A stretch of 64,000 nt of DNA from Legionellales bacterium (lineage in GTDB: Bacteria; Pseudomonadota; Gammaproteobacteria; JAHCLG01): contig JAHCLG010000001.1 of NCBI GenBank assembly GCA_026125385.1, positions 158,490 to 222,489 on the forward strand. The letters run 5' to 3'. A program made the translations under genes and the position numbers. This document shows positions 1 to 10,700 of this stretch, in pieces (position 1 is the first letter of the stretch; each line of letters starts with the position of its first letter). The notes beneath the pieces are model-generated. The model saw only the letters and a program-made list of their open reading frames with translations, searched no databases and was not told the DNA's origin.

Positions 1-2
1 GA

Positions 3-203
3 ACTAAAAAAGATTTATTTAGATTAGCCGCCCAAAAAAAATTAATTGATAATCCTGAAGATTGGTTTGAATTCGCAGAAGCCAGAAATAATGTGGCACA
101 TACTTATAATGAAAAAAAAGCGCAATATGTTTATAAGATTGCGCTTAAATTTTTAGCCTCTGCAAAATATTTATTGCAAAAATTAGAGCAAGCCAATGCT
201 TGA
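3..203 (+). CDS. HEPN-domain protein, 3' part (HI0074-like)
   Basis: The reading frame is already open at the left edge of the window and gives 66 residues before TGA at 201-203, so the start lies outside. It contains ARNNVAHTY, which fits the R-x4-6-H signature of HEPN proteins of the nucleotidyltransferase substrate-binding (HI0074) type. These are all-alpha proteins. In HEPN/MNT pairs they are RNase toxins that the partner nucleotidyltransferase silences by adenylylation (established for some family members). The next gene starts inside this one (ATG at 196), so the two are translationally coupled. The assignment rests on the motif and the partner. Whether the toxin is active cannot be judged without the N-terminus. 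Confidence 0.75.
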   Translation, partial: TKKDLFRLAAQKKLIDNPEDWFEFAEARNNVAHTYNEKKAQYVYKIALKFLASAKYLLQKLEQANA

Positions 204-486
204 TATCAATCCTCAACATTTACTTGAAATTAAAGCTATTCTTCAAGAATACGCACCTGGAGTCACAGTAAAAGCATTTGGATCGCGGGTTAAGGGAACT
301 GCTCAGCCATTTTCAGATTTAGATTTATTATTAATCGATAAATGCGCTATTCCAGTTTCACAAATGAATGAATTAAAACTGGCGTTTTCCAATTCACAAT
401 TGCCCATCATGATTGACTTAGTCGATTGGCATGATATTTCCACAGAATTTCAGCAAGCAATCGAGGCAGAATGTATAACCCTATAA
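196..486 (+). CDS. MNT-type minimal nucleotidyltransferase (antitoxin-like)
   Basis: This 96-residue protein belongs to the DNA polymerase beta superfamily. It shows the family core G-S-R-x3-G plus the metal-binding pair in SDLDLLLID (residues about 29-47), with a later Asp in MIDLVDW that could be the third carboxylate. The size and motif match HI0073-like MNT proteins, which pair with HEPN partners and can adenylylate them. The start ATG overlaps the end of the HEPN frame by 8 nt, and the 3' end overlaps pabB by 16 nt, so the pair sits directly upstream of a folate gene. The pairing strongly supports a HEPN/MNT module; regulation is not visible because the promoter lies outside the window. 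Confidence 0.85.
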   Translation: MLDINPQHLLEIKAILQEYAPGVTVKAFGSRVKGTAQPFSDLDLLLIDKCAIPVSQMNELKLAFSNSQLPIMIDLVDWHDISTEFQQAIEAECITL

Positions 487-1940
487 ATAATAAATACTCA
501 TTTCCGTTAATTAAAAAAGTAAACTATATTAACCCCGTCCATGTACTTCTTTCGCTTCAAGAGGTTAATAATTTATGTTTTCTTGATAGTGCGAAAAAGC
601 ATATAGAGCAGGGGAGATATAGCTTTTTAGGAATTGATCCTTTTGCTACTTACTCAATAAAGCAAGGCAAAGTGCTTTCTGCTAGAGATCAGATCGGCGA
701 AAATCCTTTTCATGAATTAAAAAAAATGATTAAGCCATTTCAGCAAGCTATAAAAGACAATAATAATAAAAACTTACCGCCATTTACAGGTGGCGCAATG
801 GGTTATTTTGCTTATGAACTACTACATTACTTAGAAAATATACCTTACCCAGCTTTTGATAAACTAGATGTGCCTGATATGACCATGGGCTTTTATGACT
901 GTGTCATAGTTTGGGATCATTTTGAAAAAGAGGTTTGGATTTTTTCCCACGGTTTTCCTGAGCTAGAAATGACTAAACGATATAAAAGAGCTTTAGCGAG
1001 AATGCAATGGCTTGAGAATATTCTTTATTTAGCAAAAAATAAAGAAATGCATCATAGAGCATCCTGGTGGTTTAACAATGAAAACAAGATCACGTCAAAT
1101 TTTTCCAAATCTTCCTATCTAAATAACGTAAAAAAAATTATTGAGCACATACATGCCGGCGATATCTTTCAAGCAAATTTTACTCAACTATTTTCGGGCA
1201 AGTTGCCGAGAGGAGTAAGCGCCTTTGATTTATTTCTCATCACCCGAGAAAAAAATCCTGCGCCGTTTTCAGCCTGGTTGAATTTTGATAAGGTGCAAAT
1301 CGTTTCTGCCTCTCCTGAACGATTTTTAAAATTAGACCATGGTATGGTTGAAACTCGCCCGATCAAAGGCACGAAACCGCGAGGCAATAATCTTCAACAT
1401 GATAATTTATTAAGAATAGCACTCTCCCAAAGCGAAAAAGATCGAGCTGAAAATATTATGATCGTTGATCTAATGCGTAATGATTTATCGCGGGTCTGTG
1501 AACCAGATTCTGTGAGGGTTGAAAAATTATGCGAGGTCGAATCGTATGAAACTGTTCACCATCTCGTATCCTCAATTATAGGAAAATTACATCCTCAATT
1601 TGACGCAATTGATTTATTAATGGCAACTTTTCCAGGTGGTTCGATAACCGGTGCGCCAAAGGTCAAAGCCATGGAAATCATCTCAAGGCTCGAGCAACAC
1701 ACGCGCGGCGTTTATTGTGGAAGTATTGGCTATATAGGTTTTAATGGCAATATGGATACCTCTATTTCAATTCGGACATACACACTTAAAAGTGAAAATG
1801 TATGGTTTCAAGCGGGTGGTGGTATTGTCGCTGATTCTAGTTGTCTTGATGAATATGAGGAAAGTCTTACTAAATCTAAGATCCTTAAAACGATTCTGCA
1901 AGGGCAATTATCGGGAAATGATCATGATCCTGTTAATTGA
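471..1940 (+). CDS. pabB: Aminodeoxychorismate synthase component I
   Basis: A 489-residue chorismate-binding enzyme that converts chorismate and ammonia (supplied by PabA) into 4-amino-4-deoxychorismate on the way to p-aminobenzoate and folate. The C-terminal catalytic half has PIKGTKPRG near residue 300. In PabB the Lys of PIKGT attacks chorismate, whereas anthranilate synthase TrpE has Ala there, so PabB is the better call. GGSITGAPKVKAMEII near residues 390-405 is the other family signature. The start overlaps the upstream nucleotidyltransferase gene by 16 nt, and the end overlaps pabA by 17 nt. The length is somewhat above the roughly 450 residues of Escherichia coli PabB, with the extra at the N-terminus. 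Confidence 0.93.
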   Translation: MYNPINNKYSFPLIKKVNYINPVHVLLSLQEVNNLCFLDSAKKHIEQGRYSFLGIDPFATYSIKQGKVLSARDQIGENPFHELKKMIKPFQQAIKDNNNKNLPPFTGGAMGYFAYELLHYLENIPYPAFDKLDVPDMTMGFYDCVIVWDHFEKEVWIFSHGFPELEMTKRYKRALARMQWLENILYLAKNKEMHHRASWWFNNENKITSNFSKSSYLNNVKKIIEHIHAGDIFQANFTQLFSGKLPRGVSAFDLFLITREKNPAPFSAWLNFDKVQIVSASPERFLKLDHGMVETRPIKGTKPRGNNLQHDNLLRIALSQSEKDRAENIMIVDLMRNDLSRVCEPDSVRVEKLCEVESYETVHHLVSSIIGKLHPQFDAIDLLMATFPGGSITGAPKVKAMEIISRLEQHTRGVYCGSIGYIGFNGNMDTSISIRTYTLKSENVWFQAGGGIVADSSCLDEYEESLTKSKILKTILQGQLSGNDHDPVN

Positions 1941-2499
1941 TAATTACGATTCATTTGTTTATAACTTAGGTCGCTATATTATTCAACTAGGCGAAGAAAT
2001 TACCGTTGTCAGAAATGATCGGATTACACTCGATGATATTGAAAAATTAGCACCAGCTAAAATTATTATTTCTCCAGGTCCGTGTGCTCCCAATCAAGCA
2101 GGAATTTCACTGGCAGTGGTGAAACACTTTTATCAATCTATTCCTCTACTGGGTATTTGCTTAGGTCATCAAACTATAGGTCAAGCATTGGGTGGCAATA
2201 TCATCCGCGCAAAAAAACCGATGCATGGCAAAGCCTCGACAATTATTCATAATCAAGCAGGCGTATTTGCGGGTTTGCCATCCCCATTATCCGTGGGTCG
2301 CTATCATTCATTAATTATTGAAAAAGCCAGCTTGCCTAGTATGTTAATGATTACAGCAGAGACAGAGGAAGGTGAAATCATGGCGATTGAACATAAGCAC
2401 TTTCCTGTTGTGGGCTTACAATTTCATCCTGAATCGGTGAATACGGAATTGGGGTATGAAATATTGGGTAATTTTTTAGCTTATATTGGTAAAAGATAA
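1924..2499 (+). CDS. pabA: Aminodeoxychorismate synthase component II (glutamine amidotransferase)
   Basis: Class I glutamine amidotransferase of 191 residues that hydrolyses glutamine and passes ammonia to PabB. The N-terminus MILLIDNYDSFVYNL is that of PabA/TrpG. The nucleophile is Cys79 in GICLGHQ, and the His168/Glu170 pair lies in FHPES. The open frame extends upstream into pabB, but homology begins at the ATG at 1924 (an ATG at 1918 would add two residues), giving a 17-nt overlap with pabB and probable translational coupling. In some bacteria one TrpG/PabA serves both folate and tryptophan synthesis; adjacency to pabB favours folate here. The next gene converges on it with 22 bp between. 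Confidence 0.93.
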   Translation: MILLIDNYDSFVYNLGRYIIQLGEEITVVRNDRITLDDIEKLAPAKIIISPGPCAPNQAGISLAVVKHFYQSIPLLGICLGHQTIGQALGGNIIRAKKPMHGKASTIIHNQAGVFAGLPSPLSVGRYHSLIIEKASLPSMLMITAETEEGEIMAIEHKHFPVVGLQFHPESVNTELGYEILGNFLAYIGKR

Positions 2500-2521
2500 A
2501 TATTGATGATGTTATTTGAAT

Positions 2522-4468
2522 TTAACCTGCAATCACCTTTTCCACAATCATTTTAAAATCTTCTTGAGAAGCGGGTTTGGCTAAAAAATAATTGGCGCCG
2601 GCATTAAGTATTAAGTTTGGATCGGGAAAGCTGCTATTCGCGGTTAGTACGCAAATCGGAGTGGAGGTAAGTTCGCGAATTTTTTCAATGCTCATTGCAC
2701 CTTTACTATCGGGTAATCCTAGGTCAAGAAAAATTAAATGATATTGATGCTGTTGAATAAGGCTGATGGCCTGTTGAATTGAATCTGCAATATCAATTTT
2801 ACATTGTAAATTTTCTAATATCACTCTGGCAACTTTTTGAGAAAAATGATCATCCTCCACTAATAAAACGTGTAAAGAGGAGAGCGGGCTTGGATTGATT
2901 TTTGGATTATCAATCAATTGCCACAACCGAATAATTTCATCTACCATGACGCTTGGACTTAATGGTTTTGAAATTGTGTAGTGAAGATTTAGAGTCTGCA
3001 ATGTTTCTTTTAAATAATCATGTTGTGGTTGTAATAAAATAATAAAATGTGTTTGATTATTTTCAACACTGGTCGTTAAAGCCAAAACGTAAGTTAATAA
3101 ATCATTATTATCGACTTCATCATCCACAATCACTAATGAATAGGGTAATTGCTGTTGTTTAGCACGATTAATCATGGTTATTGCTTGTTTACTGGTGCTT
3201 AAGTGCGCTTTTTGCGGATATAAATGACGACACAAAATTTCACCCCGTTCGGGATTATCATCAATCACTAAAATGCGCATCACTTCTTTTACGCTATGTT
3301 GAAAAAATGATTTAGGTAATTCTGGATGAATTTTGGCGTGTAAGGTTAAAGTAAAAACGGAACCTTTATTGATTTGGCTGCTGACGCTCAGATCGCCACC
3401 CAAAATTTTTGCCATTTGTTTAGCAATCGATAAACCAATACCCGATCCTAAGCTGGCATGTTCTTGGTTGGGGATTTGATAAAATCGCTCAAAAATATAA
3501 TTTAATTGATCGCTAGGCATCCCTTTGCCGGTATCTTTTACCGTGAGATGAAATTCTAGGCTATCTGCAAGATAGGGTTTGGTTTCGACGTTGATTAATA
3601 CATAGCCTTTATCGGTAAATTTCACCGCATTTGAAATTAGATTTAAAATAATACGGCGAATAATTTGTGGATCGCTCTCAATGCGGCGTGGGATACTGTG
3701 ATCATAATTTAAAATAATCTTTAATTTTTTTCCTTGTGCACGATTTGCAATCGATTTAATAATATTTTCAATCAGTAATTTTAAGTCAAATATTTCATAT
3801 TTAGCGGAAAGTTTTCCAGCCTCGATAATTGAAAAATTTAATAATTCATCCACCAATTTTAAAATGAGTTGCCCAGATTCTAAAATACCGTGAATGTATT
3901 CATTTTGATCGGGATAATGGCGGCGAGCATTCAAAATTTCTGCCATGCCCAAAATAGCGTGCAGTGGGGCTTTAATATCATGACTGGTATTTCCCAATAA
4001 ATCGCTCATCGCTCGATTTTTATTTTCAAGTGCCTGTTGCCGTTGGCTAAAATAATTCATAAAGTTAGATTGGCTTAAGTCAAACGTCATACCGCAATGA
4101 CCGATGCAATGTTGCTGCTCGTCGCGTAACGGAAAGCTATGGTCGGCTAATAAGCGAATTTCCCCATCGGGGCGTTTAATATGAAAATGTTTATACTGCG
4201 CCGAAAAATCCCCTTGTTGATAGGCTTGAATTTTTTTGAGTGTGTCTTCTGCTAATTCATCGCGCATGATAGCATCACACCAAATCTGCGGATGCTGATA
4301 AACTTCCGCATTGGGTATCCCCCAAATTTTTTCAAACGCGGGGCTGACATAAATAAACTGACTTAAATCAGGATTACTTAACCAATACACACAATCTTGA
4401 TGTTCACCGAGAAGAGCGAACAGCGATTTTAATTGTTGTACTGAGTCTGAAAATGGACCCATAATCAT
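2522..4468 (-). CDS. Hybrid sensor histidine kinase (PAS, HisKA, HATPase, two receivers)
   Basis: This 648-residue protein has no membrane segment, so it should be a cytosolic sensor. An N-terminal PAS domain (about 15-130) precedes the dimerisation H-box SHDIKAPLHAILG, with the phosphoacceptor His near 162. The ATPase domain shows the N box NLISNAVKF, the DTGKGM motif and the GSGIGLSIAK G box (about 275-350). Two receiver-like domains follow: one from about 397 (VIDDNPERG, with VIVDDE as acidic site) and a clearer one from about 532 (LLVEDD, with Asp in IFLDLG near 580, and a KPAS lysine). There is no Hpt domain, so phosphotransfer would need a separate partner. ATG at 4468 is the longest start; the ATG at 4462 has a better spaced AGGA. 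The signal is unknown. Confidence 0.88.
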   Translation of the reverse strand: MIMGPFSDSVQQLKSLFALLGEHQDCVYWLSNPDLSQFIYVSPAFEKIWGIPNAEVYQHPQIWCDAIMRDELAEDTLKKIQAYQQGDFSAQYKHFHIKRPDGEIRLLADHSFPLRDEQQHCIGHCGMTFDLSQSNFMNYFSQRQQALENKNRAMSDLLGNTSHDIKAPLHAILGMAEILNARRHYPDQNEYIHGILESGQLILKLVDELLNFSIIEAGKLSAKYEIFDLKLLIENIIKSIANRAQGKKLKIILNYDHSIPRRIESDPQIIRRIILNLISNAVKFTDKGYVLINVETKPYLADSLEFHLTVKDTGKGMPSDQLNYIFERFYQIPNQEHASLGSGIGLSIAKQMAKILGGDLSVSSQINKGSVFTLTLHAKIHPELPKSFFQHSVKEVMRILVIDDNPERGEILCRHLYPQKAHLSTSKQAITMINRAKQQQLPYSLVIVDDEVDNNDLLTYVLALTTSVENNQTHFIILLQPQHDYLKETLQTLNLHYTISKPLSPSVMVDEIIRLWQLIDNPKINPSPLSSLHVLLVEDDHFSQKVARVILENLQCKIDIADSIQQAISLIQQHQYHLIFLDLGLPDSKGAMSIEKIRELTSTPICVLTANSSFPDPNLILNAGANYFLAKPASQEDFKMIVEKVIAG

Positions 4469-4500
4469 CCTAGAGTAAATGAGTACTGCCGCTTATTCTA

Positions 4501-4736
4501 CAAGATTGGGATGATCACGCGCCACCCCATTTTCATGCTTTATATGCTGAATATGAAGCGCTTATCGATATTAAAATGCTTGAGGTGATACAAGGATCTA
4601 TGGCAAAGGACCCTTAATGTTGATACTGGAATGGGCATCTGATCACAGAATAGAATTACTAGAGGATTGGAAATTATGCGAAATATATCAATCACCCAAA
4701 AAAAATATCCCCGCTGAAAAAGTTTGTACGCCTCCC
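4501..4736 (+). pseudogene. DUF4160 gene relic, frameshifted and lacking its N-terminus
   Basis: Reading the plus strand from about 4501 gives DHAPPHFHAEYEALIDIK (4513 onward), typical of small DUF4160 proteins. That frame stops at 4614. The rest of the domain (LILEWASDHRIELLEDW) continues in another frame from 4617, so a single frameshift near 4600 splits it. No start codon is available in the first frame, and the usual MP-x-ISxF-type N-terminus is missing. DUF4160 proteins normally sit with a DUF2442 partner in toxin-antitoxin-like pairs. The domain recognition is from memory of the family and looks clear. The relic lies between the histidine kinase and the 3' end of the RHS gene. Confidence 0.72.
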
Positions 4737-4768
4737 TGGCGGTTAGCTAAAGTGAAGCCACTTCATTG
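4737..4768 (+). pseudogene. Possible stub of a DUF2442 gene
   Basis: Directly after the DUF4160 relic, the plus strand reads WRLAKVKPLHC, which resembles the first residues of DUF2442 proteins (W-x-V-x-x-VKPL). DUF2442 usually follows DUF4160. The resemblance stops at about 4763, exactly where the RHS gene ends on the other strand. The match is only about ten residues long, so this is a suggestion. Confidence 0.3.
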
Positions 4769-7700
4769 CACGCCGGTTACTTTTTCTAAGACATTCAGTG
4801 CGGTGGTATAGGTTTCATTGCGTGTTAAGCGACTGAAAAAATCATCTTGGCCGGGAATGGACTGAAACGCCATCAATGTCGCTTGCTCACCGCCTTGAAG
4901 GGCTGCTTTGCCTAATTCATGCCATTGAAAATGATGTTCAGTATGATCTAAAAAGCTTACGCCTTGAGTTGCAATATCCGCTGCGGTCGCCACAGCAGCA
5001 CCCATCGCGGCATCTTCCGCTGCCAGTGTCATTAAGTCGGGTAGGGTGAGCGAGCCTATCGCTGTGCCCGCTGCCGCATTGGCCGAGCCAAGCATGTCGG
5101 CATATAAGGCTGAGGCTAATCCATCGGTTACGACCGCTGCCACCACATCAATCACCGCCATTGCGACAATAGCCCACCATTTATGATGAGGATGATGCTC
5201 TTGTAACACGGGAATAGGCATATTGGGATAAAAGCTGCCGAATAATTCCACTTGTTCATCATCTACTGCCGTGCTTTGTTGAGCGTTGGTTAATTGCTCG
5301 GCTGGTGAAATTAGTAAATGCGTGCCGGCTTCTGCGAAGGTTTGACTTAATGGAAATCCATTGGCAACATCACTCGCGCGAGTAGGATCGCCCAAATACC
5401 GAGATGCAATCGGCTCTAGCGAATCTCCTTGCTCGGCTGCAATCGTAATATTGGATTGAGTCGGTAAATTCCCAGTTTCGGCTGAGAGATGAATATCTTC
5501 ATCAAATGAGACGGGGGGTAAGGGGGCTGTCTCCAATACCGGGGATTGTAGTGGAATTAAGGCCATGGGTGTTTGACGGAATAGGCTAGTCATTGCCACT
5601 TGAGCGTCGGGTGAGAGTGATAATAAGTTGCCCGCACGTCCAATCAACTGCTGTTGATAATAAAAGAAATGCTCGAAATACCAATGGGTATCGACGTGCT
5701 GCATGGCTAATACACGCTGCCCTGTGGGTGTATTTAAAAATCGCATCGTCACCGGTGGAACGTGCGAGCCGGGATACCCACCCATCTTAACAATCGGCAT
5801 GCCATAAGAGTCGACATATTCAACCACGGTGCCAAAAGCCGTATTGGCTTGATTGTTGCGGGTTCGCGTACCACTCGCCACCACGATGGTCGGTTCATCA
5901 AATCCTGCTTGTTGGTGGGTGATAGTATCATGTAACGTATCTTCCGGCACGGCATTACCATCGTAGGTTAACGTTTCATCTCGTGTTTGTCCTGTCACCA
6001 CATTCGCATTGTCTAACTGAAACTGAGTTTGAGATGTCGTCACCGTACGACCGTCTGCAGATACGGTTACCACTTCTTGATGGTCTAAAGCAGCGGTATC
6101 GTTATAGCTTAAGGTCGTGACCTCACTTCGCGGTTGACTTGCCGCAGCGCGTTTTACATCCGCTTCTGCGGGCAGAGGATTATGATGAAACCAATCATTC
6201 AAGATTGAAGGACGAGTACCCACATTATTATGGGTGATTTGATGAATGTATTGTCCGTGAAAAAATGTCCACTCCCACGACTCGCCATGATTATTGGCTA
6301 TCTTTTGTAAAATACCATTCGGATAATACGAGAGCGTATCGTAATTACCTTGCAAGTTGTTATCCGTTGAAGGGTATAACACCGTGACTCGTAAACCCGT
6401 TTTAGGATCATACTGGATTTCATAGCCTTGTTTCGCCGTGCGAATAATTTGATTATCTTGATAAACACCCTTGGCAATTAGAATGCGTCCGGCAGGTGTG
6501 CGTTTATAGTAATTCACTTGCGACACTCTGGGATCATCACTTCCCCAGACACTCACGCCGTCAATCGTGATACATTGGCACAAAACAACAATGTTATTTG
6601 ACCACATCAGGTAGCCATCGATATCATAACCGTGTTCGCCAGCATAAACTGTATCGCGCAAGGTATCCAATACCTTACCAGAAAAAGTAGTCCATCTATC
6701 CACCAGTAATTGGCCGTGTTGACCGGTTATTTGCTGACGATATTCTCGTCCATTTAAATCTTGCATTGTCCAAACACGTTGTTGCTCAACATCGTTAAAA
6801 TGGAACAATGGTGAGCCATTGGCATTGTAAATAAACTGCTCGGCAAGCATTGGCGTTGGAGTCGGATCGTTACTTTCTATGGCTAAACTGGTGCCATGAA
6901 TACTCGGATAAACTTGATTGGGTGCGCTAGGTTTTGTGCTTTTGCGTGAGATGACTTGTTGCATGCGATTTAATTCGGAAGTTGTGATTACACCGCTTAA
7001 ATCCGTATGGGTCATGGCCTCTCCTGAAAACGCCCGTTTCCAAGTCAATGCGGTACCATTCGGATATTGAATGGAAATAGGTTGACCGCTAGGGTAGTGA
7101 TACGCAGTAATCGATTGCATTTTTCCAGCAATAAATTCTCCATTTTGACGACCCATTGCGTCGAAAGAAAATGTGCGTAAAAAATAATCGTTTAACCTTA
7201 TTTCTAATCCTAGCGCATTACATTGGTGATGAGTGATGTTATTGCACATATCGGTCGTGGTGACTAAATTACCCCGGGGATCGCGAGCCATTGTGATTGC
7301 CATGGCGCCATTAATATCGCGATAAAGAATTTCACCATACGCAGAAACTCTGTATCGAATAGCTACTAAATCGCGATCGATCGCACTTAAGACATCACCT
7401 ACGGCATTGAGCAAATAAACTTGATTCGCCCCAGATGCTGATTGCTTCACAATTAAATGCCCTGATGGGTTATAACCCGTTATCCGTTTGGGTCGAACTT
7501 TGCTGCCTTGACTATTGGTAAGACTTACGACGCGACGTTCAGGCTCCGTGACCGACGTTTGTTTGCCCATTTTATTGGTTGTAAAATCGTAGCGATCGCC
7601 ATTCGGTAAGGTGAGAGACGTTCGTGAAAAACGATCGTATTCTTGTCTTGCGACAGGAGTAGCCGCTTGATAAGGATTATAAACGGATGTTGGGAACCAT

Positions 7701-10700
7701 ATGCTGAGCATGCCGTCGGTGTAATCAAAACAACTTACGATATTACCATCTTTGTTGGTTGGTCCCAAAGAGGATGCAGAAATGGTTTTTTTATGACTAT
7801 CGCAAAAATTTAAAATGTAATGATAGCGGCCTCGATGAGCTAAACCTGGCGAAGGTATGGTTAGCATGCCATAGTTAGCATCAACATGAATATTTTCAAA
7901 ATAAGGCCATTCTTGAGTAGAACGCGGATAATGTTTCAGCAGTTGCCAATCTGCATCGCTTAAATAATGCATGCTGGCTGTGGCGGTATCTTTGGGGATC
8001 GGATACACCAGTAGTTTGTTTTGACTGCTTGATAATATGCAAGAGGGTTCAATGTGATTAACTGTAACTAAATTAGGAATATTTCCACTGTAAATTTCAA
8101 CGGGAAAACTGCCAGAGCTACCTGGCAAATAAAGCGTGACTCTCAGTGATGAATGAGTATTCATGACAACTCTATCGCCATAACTTCCCTGGGGTCCTAA
8201 ATAGGCCATGGGCACTGGGCTAATCTGATTTATCACCGTGCTCCAACTATAGTTATCATGATGTTGGTAAGAAAGCCCAATGTCGGTTGCATAATGTGGA
8301 ATTGCCAAACTATATTCTGTTGTATCAATTTCTTTTGAAAAATTATAGGATTGCACGTCGCTTTCATACCCATCTGCAGTCACTTGCAAAGTCACATGAG
8401 TGGTGAATACTATATTAGTTCTACAGCCTTGGAGTTGGGGTGGTAGTGTCCAAGAGAGTTTAGCCGTTAACCACTCTAAACTGAGGTTAACAACGGTTCC
8501 ACTCAAATCTATGCGAAGATTCGTCATCATCACTTCCCGCACCACGGTTTTTATTGCCCGGTTTGGCGTATAAATATCCATGATTTGCTCAAAGTCGGTG
8601 GGTTCACTCGCATTCAGTTTATAATCTGCTTCCAGGGAAGTGTCGATAACAGAGGTTTCATTAAGCATTGTACTGCTTGAGCGAATTGGCGATATTTGAT
8701 AACGGCCTGATGGCATATCGCTGATATCGACAACACCATTGCTCACCGTTTTGGTATGAGTTAACACGCCATCGATTTTAAATGCGATCGCACTAACATC
8801 GGCATGATTGCCTGATATTGAGAGCGTTTTAGGGCTGGTCTGTTCGATGACGACGTTATAAGAGGTACCTGCTACATTAGTTTTCACGGGAATAATCACC
8901 ACATCTCGGTAAGTGGGGTGAACCTCGAGTTCTTTGCTAATAGGATCTCGGAAATAATATTCAATGGTGCCTTGATATAAATCGGAGGGTAGAGTGCCAA
9001 CTTTTATGCCGTAAACATTCGGAATATTGGTATTTTCTAATTGGCTTTTATTATAACGTTGAATAATACTCTCTTGCCCATACTGTCTTAAAGTTAAAAT
9101 AGGCTCTAAGTAAGGTTCATTCGGTTTATCCCAACAAAATACTTGTTCAGCAGATTGGCTACTAGCATTTCCTGACCAATAACGGGCTGATAATAATTCT
9201 GGTGTGCGTGGTTCTACATAATCAAAGGTGGGACGTTGTTGAGTAATGACACGACCTTGTAAATCGCGGTATAAAATGGTTTGCATAACATAACGGTAAG
9301 AAGTATTAAAAAGGGCAGGAAGGTTATCAAGCGTTATTTTCATTAAATCTTGGCTGGCCGACTGCAACACGAGTGTCACATCGCCCACACCATTTGTTAA
9401 TTCAATTTGGGCAACACCGTTATTACTATTATGCTGCCACGCAAATCCCAGACTATCTCGTGTATATTGAATAGGCGGATTATCATCATGCTGTTGCGCT
9501 ACCAGAAAATCTGCATCCCATGTTTGCGTTAGCGTGTGCTGTTCATTATTTTCTGGCTGAGCTCTGGTTTCCTTGGTGATACGATCTTCCAAGTCGTATT
9601 GTTTTGAATGCAATAAAAGTTGTTGCGTTATCTCTCCTGTTTGGGAAAGAACAGAGGCTTGCTCACGCCAAATCCATTGGCGTGCTTTTTTTCGATTCGC
9701 TGTATAGGTGGTAAGTGAAACAGCGTTCATCGGATCTTGTCTCGCAATTTCCAATCCACGCAGATCCATGGCCATTAAAACTGTTCGACACTCTGCATTA
9801 GGATCGATTTGAAAACTTTGCTCAGAGGGATTTAAACAATGACTGTAATGATGTTTGGCAACAATATCTCCGTGAATATTATAGTCTAAGATAACTAAAG
9901 GCGTATAGGTGGTGCTAGCCGTTATGGCATTTTCTCTGGGGATTAACGTATACGCGTATAGCCTATCGAGCTTGTCGTAATAATAAAAGCGTGAGTAACC
10001 ATTAATATCGGTGACTTTAATTTTTTTACCCGTGGGACTTAATTTAATATCCGTAGTGAGATCCTGGGTTTGATCGGCAACGTCATAATGACCATTTGCT
10101 AATTGAGTTAGTGTTTGATAAGTAATACTCGCCTGCATCATCCGCTCAATTTTTCCATTTCGATCACGAATGAAACTTCGTGAATGATCTTTTTTGATAT
10201 CGACTGGTGTTGCAGCAATCACTGCTTCTAAAGCGCATCCATAAGCTGGCGCAGTTTGAGTGCTCGAGGGTGCAATGGGAATAATTGCGGGTGTGGGGCT
10301 GTGATAAAGGTAATGACCGATGATTTTACCAAAAGCATTAGTAAAGGTGAGGGATAATTGATCATCCTGCAATACACCTACTGCCTCTCCCGCATGATTT
10401 CGCCAAGTTCGTTTAATGCGATAAACGTTATTGACAGGATCAACCAATTCTTTTTTTAATATTTCTTCACCAAAAGCATTGTAGGTCCAGAGTGTTTCAC
10501 GGTTTATTTTGACTAACTTACCCCTTGCGGCAGTGTCACCTATCGTGGATGAAGGAATGAATGCTAACACAGGATCTGAGGTATATCTCACTTTTCGTCC
10601 GCATCGATCTACTTCTCTGAAGAATTGGCGCACCCCGCCTGGGGCTAATTTTGTGGCAAATGCTTGCATCTGACTTAACGTTAATGCAGTATTCCGATAA

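Noticed and set aside
4617..4811. 64-residue plus-strand frame
   Set aside because: It is the downstream half of a frameshifted DUF4160 gene and runs into the antisense of the RHS gene; not an intact gene.
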